A stretch of 64,000 nt of DNA from Paragonimus skrjabini miyazakii (lineage: Eukaryota; Platyhelminthes; Trematoda; Plagiorchiida; Troglotrematidae), in the NCBI GenBank assembly GCA_014338405.1, contig JTDE01002059.1, forward strand, positions 56,502 to 120,501, in the 5' to 3' direction. Below are positions 23,101-35,100 of this stretch, one piece after another; positions within the stretch are counted from its first letter, which is position 1; each line of letters opens with the position of its first letter. Under the pieces are notes generated by a model. The model made no database searches, was not told the DNA's origin, and saw only the letters and a program-made list of their open reading frames with translations. The translations under genes were made by a program, and so were the position numbers.

Positions 23101-26100
23101 TCAGTCTACGGATGTCAGTATCATAATTCAATGCCACACCCTTTTACTACGTCACTGTCAATGAAGTACCGACTAGATACTTGTTACTTAAAGTTTGTGG
23201 AGAGGTGTGCCATTTACATATCATATTTGCTGCCTAATTGTAATAAGTGAACACTGGTTCATGCCAAACAGATTGTGTGTTGACGAAGTAAACCGACCAG
23301 TCTATTTCTATATGCTAGATACCGTAGCGGAATCTTAGTAACAGTAATGGCAAATAACCATCACTCGAAAGAAATTTCTGAAGATCATCCCCGGGTTACA
23401 CTAGTGCAAATTCCTAAGTGTAGTTTTTATCCTTGATGAATAGTTCCCTCCAGTCAGCTTTTATCACTCACATTTTATCCTACATTATTAAGCGTCTATA
23501 ATCAAACGCGGTACGTTTTCTCGTGCAATTATGTCTACAAAGTCGATCCCTTGCTTCCAGTGAAACCTAAATTTAACCACACCTGACCTGTAATTCAATC
23601 TTGTGAATAGGTAGCACTGTTAGTATATGGAATGTAATCCGTTCAACTTTGTATATGTCGTTTAAATTAAGTGGCATAACATTGACTCCCATACTCAATA
23701 GAGACAATTATGCGATAGATCTTCCCCGTTCATCGAAAGATAGATTCAGTGAAAGGCAACAAATCAGAGTAGACGTAGTCGTCATAATGCCCCTCTTAGA
23801 ACTTCCAATATTTCGAGAACAGATTGTTGCACCCGAAATAAAGTACAAAACTTACTAACGATCTTTTGTGGTCTAGATTTAAAAGACAGCTGCGCGTTAA
23901 GCATGCTTAACCTGTATCACGGCACAATGTTGGCTTGCGTCTTACGAAACCGATAAGCTCATGCCATAGCCACTGTATTTGGTAAGTTAACAGTGATTAG
24001 GAAATAGTATAGTTGGGAGATAATTTTCACTATGGGCTCATTTCACAAATTCTCGTCAGCTGCCCAGATGTGACTAGAGTGAAACCAAATCAAGAAGAAT
24101 AAACGGAAGGAACGACAGGACGATTCGCACTGGATCGTGATTCACACACTCGGCTGAACTCATGGCAAGCACAGATTGAAGATCATTTAGTTTTGTGTCT
24201 GTTAAACTGACTGTCAACGGCTGAGTTAGGAGCTTTCATCAGGACCTTAAACAAAGATGCGATATTGACACTATTGCTGTGGCCTGTAAGTGTCTTGTAA
24301 TGGACGAATCGGTGATTCTTTCTCGTACAATCTCACCCAATAAATTAAAACGTCTGTTCGAAATTGTGCTCGCAGATTATGCTAAAACGGTTTTAAACAG
24401 CCATATTGTTAGCTCATGGTATGGCGAAACATCCATTGCTTAAAATCAGGGTCAAGAAGAACATCCCAAATTGGTTCACAGTTGAACTGACGTACCTGCC
24501 ATTGACTCGCATTCAGCGAGGAAGAAACATCGTTTCGTTTATAACAAGACACTTACAGACCACAGGCAATAGTGTCAATATCGCATCTTTGTTTAAGATC
24601 TTGATAAACGTTTCCGGTTCATGAACACCCATGTATATCGAAGCGTTGTTGATCAGCCGTCGACAGCCATTTCCACTGCACACCCGTTTGTAACGACGAC
24701 AGTCTCTCAAGAATGCTTGATGGACACTTGAAAATGTTTTGTGGACGTTGATCGATGTTATCTTGATGATCCACAGGCTGAATGATTCTATTACTTTGGT
24801 GTTTCATGCAGCCAGTGGTGAGTTTCAATTCCAATTTTCTGATTCCAACTTCCTGTTGATCATCTTCCGTTGGTTGTTTCAAACTGAATTCTGCAAACTT
24901 TATTGATAAATTCTATCTTTGACCTAGTTTGAAACTCAGGAGGTTTTATCCGAACTGGTGATAATTCGATGGAAAATATCTGGTCCAGAATGGACCGAGT
25001 TGTTTGAAAGTTAGGATTTAACGTGAATTCGAACTTGCGGCGAAATTGACGAACACCCTTCCGGTCGAGCTAGGCAGACACATCAAGAGCTCAGAGAGTT
25101 TAACATTCCAACTTCGATGTAACGAACTCACTGTCTGAGATACAATCCGTTAAGTAATCCAGGGTTTCAACTGTCTCTACAGGATTATTCAAGCAGTCCC
25201 CGTCGACACCCACAATAACACAGTTGAACAGTTGGAACGTATCATTGACCATCTGCTCCAGTTGTGGCTGTCGTAACTGAACATATGGCGGATTTCATAT
25301 GAGAGAGTTGGATCAGTGGTTAACAGATTTCCTTCATGGGCTTAGCTCCGTTGCTCAACTGGTAAAGCGCTTACCGCATTTGTGAATGTTGTTACTGTCG
25401 CTAGTCCTTTAAATGAACTAATGGGCTAATCTATTCGTTTGGCACCCACTTATTTGCTTTTACTAATGTTTTTCGCATTGGTGTCACTCCAGGCTTTTGT
25501 TCGCATTTGCGAAACTCAATTTGAGATTAAGTATAGATAAATGCACCTACGAGTCCCAGTGAAACGCCATGGAAAATGGCTTGCGCCTTGCACAATTACT
25601 AAGCTTAGAGGAGCGATATCGGTGGAAAGGCGCCGATAGAACTAAATGTGAGTAGCGAAATAATGACGATGGCTTAGGCAAGTTCTTCCCTCAACAGTGA
25701 GCATTTATTCTATGTGATAGCAGCTCATGAGGAGAAAGAGAGAGAGTAAGATTAACCTGATAATTCCGTATTTACTCACATAACAAATTCACTCGTACCA
25801 TGTTTTGTGAACTCGAAGTTGTGCCCCAGTGTTTCATTTGAGTTTCGGTAACTCCCTGAAGTTCTGTGGCACATTCAGGCTTTCAGTGATGTACTTTGTT
25901 GTTATTTATTTTCAAACTAACTAATGCTCGATAATGCCGTTGAAGACACAACACTAGACAGCCTAGTTTGTGCAACCTGTCTCCGCTGTTGACCAAACGA
26001 AACTGAGAATTTGCCAGTCCAGCTTAAATCGAGCATGATGGCAAACATTAGGTTTGTATAGCCTATTGCTTGGAGTTGACCATTGACCATTCAACACCCA

Positions 26101-29100
26101 GCAACCAGGTTGACCCGTGAAAGATTGTTCCATCGTCTATTACAATTTTGTTGAAACCAAGTTTTTATTATGTAAATTGATGTCCGCATTTTCTAGGAAA
26201 CTGAACCGAAAATGTTTGCTGCAATGAAGAGCAAATATTTTTAAGATGATCCGCCGACTATAAGAAAAAGGGACGATTAGGAAATTTTGCGTCCAAATCT
26301 GCAGATTACCACAACCAACAATGTGATTTTACTAGTTTTAAGTAGATTAAATTTGTTCTAAACAGTCGAATAAATGTCCGCATTACTGTTCAGCGTCCAT
26401 ACAAGCAGTTTCGTTCAACAACACCGACGATTTTGTTCGTTCTTAGAACCGTGAATTTGCAAAGTGACAATTTAACATATTTTCGACGATATATCACTAT
26501 TTTTTCAAAAAATCTACACCAACAGTTCTACATCAGGAAAGTGAGTTATCTGTGGTTTGTTAGAAAACTATTATTTGTGATACAGAAGGAAACAATTCGT
26601 ACTGCAGGAGAAACTGATAGAGTCCACTGATTTTTTGTGGGATTCTTGCGAATTGGAAATAATGTTCTTCTGTTGCACATCGACAAACTTCTGTATAAAT
26701 AAACTACGGATTAAATTCCGGTGAACATTCTGAGAAGTTTGTTTGCAGCCACTGTGGATGTGAGTCGATTTGTTGGATCATCAAACGATGATTATGAAAT
26801 GTGAACGGTTACATGAACTAATTGCACCAACAGAATTGTATAATCTTGCTAACCGGAAATAGATCAGTCTACAAACTGTATCCAGCTTCGTAAAGATTTA
26901 AAAGTCGAGTAGAAGCATAATGTGGTACACATGTGAGTTAACTGTGAACACTCAATTTCCACAGTCACACGGCCGTGTAAATTCTTTATTTACGTTGTGG
27001 TACATATTACTATGCATAATTAGCATCTGCTAAATAGAGTTGTGCATTCCTCACTTGAAAATGAATAGTTGATTAATCGTCCATGATGTCAGTGATAGCA
27101 TGAACATATTAATAAACTGTTCGGGATATTCTTGTTTCTGACGACTCTGTGACGTTCACGTAGACCGATGTAATAGCTGTTTTGCTCTGAAAGTTTCACT
27201 CCAAACGAATAGTATTTTGAGTTTTGTCCATTAGGTCAATTTAAGAAGACAAAATACGAGGATGCGAGCTAATGTTTATGTTGTACAAGGATAGGGTGCT
27301 CATGTACATTTCCCCTTCTGCCAGGCAGCATGAAACCGGCGTATAGTAGAGGATGGAAACATTGAGATGATTCCCGAGTCGAGATGGGAACTGAGGGGGG
27401 TAGGATTGTTAGTAATCGAGTTCAAATTGAAACATGAATGAGAGGTATCGGTGGGAAACGTTAGCAACTCTTTAACTAAGTACACCGTAACCGCAAGCAA
27501 CTAGCTAGGATTCCGGTTGGACGATATATCTCTTCAGGGTTATCCGAATGGTCATTTTGTTTGATAATTTCGAACAGTAGAGCCAGTGTACACATTAAGT
27601 CTTTACTCGAGAGTAACCATTGATTATGCTGTCACAAAGCGTTTAAATATTTTTTCGTGATACACAAGCCCTAACTTCGAGTGAATAATCTATGCACTTT
27701 AATTGGTGTCGTCAACTCATTGATCAACAGATAAGGATATGATTAGGATCTTGTCAAGCTCTGTGCTTCAAAAAGTGCGGTAATTGAGGTGAGATTTGAG
27801 ACACATTGATAACATCTCGTGAAGTGTCCAATACGCACCATTTTTATTTGAGCCAGACTGGAGTTAATGCCATGTATTCTAAACAATCGGCACAATCTAC
27901 TATCGTAATTTTGAGGACAATCCTTTCAGTACTACAATTTTCAACATATTTTTGTATCAGTCCCGTGTAACAGGAGTCTGGCACTTGCAAGTTGTGTTAT
28001 TTTAAGAAAGAGTGACTACACATGAACAGAACCAGTTGGGACTTGTGAATTCAACTAGCAAAAATCAGCCACCTTTCGGATGGCAAGCCATTAACATGTA
28101 TTTAAGCAACTGGCCTATGGAAAGCATGTGAACAGAAATGTAAACGATCACGTCATCCAATTAAAGAAGTTTAGTACACAGAAGTGCGTGAGTAACTTTA
28201 TCACAGGCTTTGAAGGAAGCACGAGATCCAGTGTGAAACTACTTACCAACATCAACCTCAACATTTTTTCGTTTTCTCTTCGGCCGGGCACAACCTCAAT
28301 TTTGCCACCTCACTCATATATGAACAAATGGGATTGAAGCGCATAAGCCTAGAAAATGTGTTGCTTAAAGTTTAACTGCACATGCTGGAATGCTTCACCA
28401 TTGATAACGTTCAGATTCAGTATAAACATGTAGAATTATACAGTTTCTTTCTAACAGTAGGCAGTCTTCCTTAATTTAACAAAGTCTTGAACGAAACATG
28501 CTCTACGAGACTGCTCGAGTCGAGCACTCAACAAACTTTCCATGATCTCGCCAACAAATCATGCCTACCTCTTCATTCTTGGGCTCACAATCTACAAGTT
28601 TGACAAGATGCATTGAAATAGTCAAACAGTATGGTGCAAAAACTTGTTAAAGCATTCTTATTTGATCAGGAAACAAATATAACTATTATCCAAAAACTGC
28701 ATGTTGCATTATTTTTTGTGTTTCAGAGGTCGATTTAACCCCGGGTAATTAGTTATTCATAGTAGTTTCATTCACTCAACCCTTGACTACAACACTACGC
28801 GGTATGACATACCAACTTGATGCTATAAGCCTAAAGTTATAAGCATTAATTTGCATTGCGCTGTTTGTTGATCAATACCAGAATATTCCACGGCTTGCTA
28901 AACTAGGGTAGAATGTGCCCAACAAAAACTAAATGATTATTTCACGTAGTCCTTTGCGGTAAGCATTTTTGAAGTTTGGCCACACGAAGATAGCAACCAA
29001 CTCTAACGTATACTGTGAGTGACTAATACTTTCGACATAAATCAACGGTTCTCTTTGAGTTCACTTGAAATGCATGTCTTCAAGCAGATGGCCCATGTTT

Positions 29101-32100
29101 GAAAACGGTTGAACATAGGCGATTATATTTGAGATACCGAAATACATTAGATACATCATGTTCTCTCGTCTTCGTTATTTTCACTATCATCTAAGCATGT
29201 TGATATGTAAGAAAAAATTAAACGGTAACACGGTGTGTACCTTCTCTTACAGACATGATGGAGGCCGGTGCATGTGAGTTTCGTGATACCTCAAGCGATG
29301 CAAGCTACGGCATACTGTCCCTGAATTGTTGATCCAGTGTATTTTGCAAAGAACCTGAACAACTCTTGATTGATTGAGTCAGTTTTACAGAAACAAAGAG
29401 AAAACACTAGCATCCTTGTGATCTTTCAAATTCCTTCGAAAATCGGACGCCAAGCATAAGTTGCCCGACGTTAACATTTAGTTCTCACATAAACTACGCC
29501 TTGTCCAAATTGAGTGAACAGAAACCACGATTTTACTCATACACAGAACATTCTGTTCAGAGTATAAAAAGTGTATCATACACTTTTGATGATGTTGTTA
29601 CTGGTAGTCTCTTGGACTCCATCCCAAGAAATGATGTCTTGAAAATACGTGAAAGACGATTGCACGTAATATCATCTCGTGATTCGATATACAAACTTTA
29701 CATTGATGATGTTTCAAGTTAACTGGCGAATGTTATTTTGCATCAGTGAACTATCAAATGAAGTTTGAGCACACAAGTCCCGCATTCTTTTAAGAAATAC
29801 CAGTCACCGGTGATTTTATTCCTAGACGATCCTAACAACGGAAGTTAGGAAGGAACGTCAAAATGTCTGACGTAAACCTGCATAAAGAGGGTAAAATTAT
29901 CAATTTTCTGATGAGTAGTAGGGGATTTTAATTTTCATATAGATTGAACATCACCCACAATTGATCGCAGCTGTCACATTTTCATAGACTTTCCAGTCGA
30001 CACCTTTCGAAAAGGACCACTAGACTGGAGTTTCGCTCTCATTACAGCTCGTCAGTAGTGCATATCATTGCCACTGCTGGGACTTGAACCACGAACACGC
30101 TGTCCATGAGGCAACCGTGTTTACCACTGCGCCATTGCCCTCAAATTAGGCACGACCGAATCATCATATGCGAACGCTCAACCACTTTTGCTTGTGAATA
30201 ATGATCAGGTTGGCCGATCGCCTCGTAAGCAGAAACGGTTACTGTCTGTCAACTCCAGTCGATGACCCCTCGACTAGGACTTCTCTCCAAGTTGAAATCA
30301 CAGAAATCATTGACTTGTGTTTTACTGATTCGCTACAAACGAGTAGTAGAAAGAACCTCATTCAACATAGCCTGGGAAATGTGCAACTGGTATTAAGTAG
30401 CTGCGGGAATTTTTATCAGAAAGACGTCGATGGATAGTGGTTAACGGAAATATGTCTAGAAAATGAAGCGCTAAACGTGAAAACTGCAATGCATGAAAAA
30501 TACATAGTTCTGCATGTTTTATTCATCGGTGGTAATTTAAACGACAAAGTGAGTTGCAAACTAACATTTTGTGGCACTGATCTAAGTGATCAATTGTGCG
30601 TTCTCTAGGGCGTAATATGGAATCATTTCCCAATAGCGGCGACAGATATAAAACCGATTATTCTGCCTGTCACATATTCTACCTTCTTAGTTGCCATTAC
30701 AGTCTGCTCTCACCAACTGCCAAAGTTCCAAGGGACGGATATAAACCTCGCCATCAAAAGAACATTTGTTGATTGTGGATACCTAGAAAAACCTGTCTTT
30801 GCTGATCGTTAAACACATCCCAATAAGTGTGCAGCTAGAATACACTCTTCCCTCCTCACGTTAACCAATGGAAGAAACAAGTCACTGTTGGCTTCGTGCG
30901 ACGTACCTTCTCTCTGTCTTGACAGAATATATGAACGTAACCCAAAATTCAAAGTGTTATTACATCCACTGACTCATTTCACTTCACGTTATTGACATCC
31001 CATTTACATTGTGGAAAGTGTTTCCATTGCAGGAGGGATACAAAGAATGAACACATTCCACACCAATCGTATCAAGCGACCAGAGCGTAGACACTTAGGT
31101 TGTCACGTTAGTGTGAAACGCTCAGTATGATGAAAATAAAGACCTTGACATACTTGCGATTTTTGTGAGGACTAAGTTAGGAGTGCTGTCCAGTTTAAGA
31201 CCACTTCATATCGATTAAAAAGACTGCACGTGTATTTTCATTCTGCCAACCAACTTCAGTATTGGAAAAGGCATACAAAGGTAATCCTGAAACATTATTG
31301 AACTAAGCACGATGTTTTCTTCGCGTAACCACTTTGAATGTGAATACTAATTGAACTGCTAAATATTTGTCACCATCACCAAGTGGAAGTTTCTGTTGCT
31401 GTTGTATCATGTTGGTAGAACTGCTTTTAACTGGCAATCTATTTTAGCATACAAAAAGATATATCAAGGTGAGGACATTCGTTGCCAATTCATTGTTTAG
31501 GATCATATTGAGCATTACGGAAAATAATGTTTGCATTCTGCTCCAGTTCGTAATAAACACAAAGTGTATCATTTTATAGGCTGATATTACTGCAATGGTG
31601 GAAATATATACTGTGTGAAACGTCATGCCTGTCTGTCCAAAAGTTTCGACATTCAAATAACCCTGATAATCACGGGGTTTTACTTGCAGGTCTAAATTCA
31701 ACCAGATCATTGTGGTTTACCTTCTTCTCGGTCTTGAGTTAAACAGACACACGTGAAACTGTCAAGACTGGAACGTGAAATTCGAATAATTTATCTGTTA
31801 TTCAATCTCAGCGAAGATTAATCTTTCAAGATCGGTCTATATACCCGGTGGAAACGGCAAATGTAATGAGTTAAACGCCCCTGTTTACATAGAATGCACG
31901 TTGGTTCAACTGTTTTCACTTGAGACGTAACGACTGCTCCCGTGATCTCTAATGAGTACCTTGAGTAGCGGTTCGTGTTTGTAATCAAAGAAATGTGACT
32001 AGCTTTTCTAATCGACGTTCTTGAGTTCCTAGGAAATACACTGTACTAAATCACGTCAACCTCAGCTTACAAGCTACAGCAAATTGTAGTTGATTCTTTT

Positions 32101-35100
32101 GTTTGCAGGTTGAGGTAATGCATCCAGTGTTTAAATGCTTCAGTGAAAAATATAGAACATTTTTACTCAACAATTTCAATTCAATGCTTAGATCCATCCA
32201 AAATACGTGACTGCCGCTTACTCATAAAGTTTAGGAATATTTTTGTTACAGCATATACAAAGGGGAGAACGCCTGATAACGGCTGACTTACAAACGTTCC
32301 AAGTGTGAATCATAGCAAGTAGCGACAACTCTAATCTTTGCTTCGAAGTCACAGAATTGCACTGCCCCTAGGGCGTTGAACTAGAGGAACGTTGACTTAA
32401 AAAGCACATATGCGGTACTTAAGACAAACGAGTGCTTTTGTGAAAAACGGAAAGTTTCCAATATTACATTAAACTAAATAATATTTGGACTGAGTACAAT
32501 TTGTTGTATCAAATTAATCAGGCATATATGTGGAAGCGGTATTGTCAGTTGTAAACGTGCTCCTGTTCTGAAAACAGAGTTTGACAACACCATTGTAAAC
32601 TCTCAACATTCAACATTGATCGATTTATCCTACCCTATTGCGTCACAACAATTTAAACAAATATCCATTTGCATTCGTTGGAAACAGCAGAGAGTTCCAA
32701 ACCACCATTAAATGGGACCTCTCAAGAATTTTTAATGAACACAATTTAGCAGTCAAATTTGCATAGCAAACAAGTACCCACATTGGCCTTAATTGCATTC
32801 GGTGAATCTGCTGATTATCTCAACTCAACAAGAAATACTAGTGAACCCTACATATATGTGAAACAGAAAATGGTATTGCAAACTACTCAGACCGCAGTAA
32901 CACCTCTACAATAGTGGAATATTTTGTCAAACAGATCCAGTTCCGGGGAAAAAGTCAGCAAAAGGTAAATCCGTTTAGTTTCCAATACCCAAATTCAATA
33001 TCAATTAATGCACAGTGGATGGTTTCTGGTTTACAGCAATAAGTTGGTAAACGTTGCGAATATAATCTTTCCTGATGGACTAAATGAACAAGAGGTGAGA
33101 GGACTCTCGTTAAAATCCGTATCAGTGGCACATGGCTGAATCTCGCCTGTGATCAATACAATCCAGCTCAAACCCAAAGAATGACATGAAAAGTGCCAGT
33201 TTTAACGAATTGCCTACTCGTAACACCATCGGATTAATTTTGTCCACAATGCATAGTATCATATTTGAAGGGTTAAACTACCCCAGGTGTGTTACTTACC
33301 ATGGTGAAAATAACGGAGAAATCCCCTTCTCATATATAGCATCTTTGCTATAGGTGGAATCACAGTAGACAAAACTGTGTCTAATATAACATAGCCAAGC
33401 CAATAACAAAAAAATTCACTTTGCATCTGTTCTCCGTAGGTGTCAAAATGAACCAGTCAGCAGCTCCACCGCTCTTCTCTCAACTAAATATTTAATGCGT
33501 GACGTGTACGCTTCGGGCCCGGAACCTTCCCGAAATATTTGGTATTCACTTGTATGGTATAAGCAGGATGTAGGAACGTTGTCAACTACGCCGATATCAT
33601 CAGCTGGTTTCGCACGATTCTTCCTCAAGTTTCGGACGTCCGCTTTATCTGTAGATATTGGCATCTGTTTGTCCGACATCCTTGTGTAGACTTCGTTTTG
33701 AAGGGACTTCAAAAAAGTCGTCCGGATAACACAAGACTATCTAGCTAACCATCCCAGTTGTTTCAGACGTTGTTATGTGTAAGCGCAACATTGTCAATGG
33801 TTCATGTGTGGGTGAATTGCACATAACTCAAAGTGGCTAACCATGGCTCACCTAGCGATCCGTGTTCGTTAGGCGTTTCGCTCTGTGATATTCATTGATT
33901 TCACCAATCTACACTGTAGGTATGTTCGGTGATGGTTAATCACCTTTGTGTCACGTCGTTACACACCCAAGACAGAAAAATATTAGACAAGCATATTTTC
34001 GGATAGGGCACGCGTCTTGTCATATATGTCAAGATGGAGAATGCACGTACTCACTAACGGACATCAAAATGTCGCAGATAAGAGGGTTTTCTGAAAGCAG
34101 TTGCAAAGAAACACGGCTGTTCAGTTGAGACGGATGGAAATAAAGATAAATGAACGCTTTTAAGTCGGGCCAACATACTGCATCGTGAATATGATGTCAA
34201 TCTTTAAAGAAAACCATTATGTTTCGACGTGTTAACGTTGTGAGTAAACTGGTGTTTGGTAACGTTTCCGAAACGAATCAACTTTTCATTACATGTAACG
34301 TGACTCACGCAAATTTGGGCTGGCAACAAACTTTCGGAATAATGTACTTCACAAAATGTCACTAAGAAATCCAAAAACTGAAACATTAAAATTGTACACA
34401 GTTTGCCCATAAAATGCTAGCAATCACGACATGGTCAAACAATCCGTGGAACACAATCAGATTGATTGTTTTCCTCGTCCTTCCAACGTGATTGCGCTAT
34501 TTTCGCGTTTTCACTAATGTTTAATATTCCTTTTCCATCGAGAATTCGTATGAAACTACGATAGACAGACATTGCACGATTCGTGTCCAAACCAGTTTTG
34601 CTGCATCCACATGAGTTCATAATACAGGCTATTAATATACCAATATTAGAAAACAAGCAAAATAGTACAGACAACACAATGCCACAGTTCGTAAAGCATT
34701 GACACTTGGCTTTCTCTTGTATAACGTTTGATTCCTGAGATCAACATGTGAATGTTCTGTATTAAGCATTCCATAAGTTGTGACAAAGTTTGTCCGAACA
34801 AATCTTGTGCAATATCATCCCATCGACTTCTTTATTCGCAACCATTTCGTATTCCGTAACTTCCAAAAATGTAATGTACTGCTGAAGAATTTCACGAACC
34901 AACACGATCAGCGAGTGATTTTATTTTTAAAGTCATGGCTCTCCTGAAACATAAGTTTGATTTGGGGACAGCAGACCGAATGTAACTGATTATTTGAATC
35001 GAAAAATGGGTTTGATCTAGTAACTATTTACCGCTGGCCATTAACCAGTTAATGCCGGTTTTTCTCGCAATAACACTGGCTGTTTTGAAGAAGTTGTACA

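Noticed and set aside
23878..23982. 105-nt island after GTGGTCTAG ending at GTAAGT
   Set aside because: The phase-1 frame contains TAA before the donor; as a terminal exon it lacks a poly(A) signal.
26744..26754. 11-nt island with a good acceptor (AGTTTGTTTGCAG) and donor GTGAGT
   Set aside because: Length is not a multiple of three and no partner exon restores the frame.
27258..27296. Possible terminal exon GQFKKTKYEDAS after TTTTGTCCATTAG
   Set aside because: Short, with no poly(A) signal nearby; kept only as a remote alternative C-terminus.
27961..27966. 6-nt island TCCCGT between TTTTTGTATCAG and GTAACA
   Set aside because: It ends in T; joined to the next core exon (28727, starting AG) it makes TAG.
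29501..29722. 73-codon open frame (YTFDDVVTGSLLDSIPRNDV)
   Set aside because: No phase-1 acceptor leads into it, it lacks an ATG start and I recognise no family.
32109..32114. 6-nt island with excellent acceptor (TTCTTTTGTTTGCAG) and donor GTAATG
   Set aside because: In phase 1 it creates an immediate TGA. It could be a poison micro-exon, but nothing else supports inclusion.
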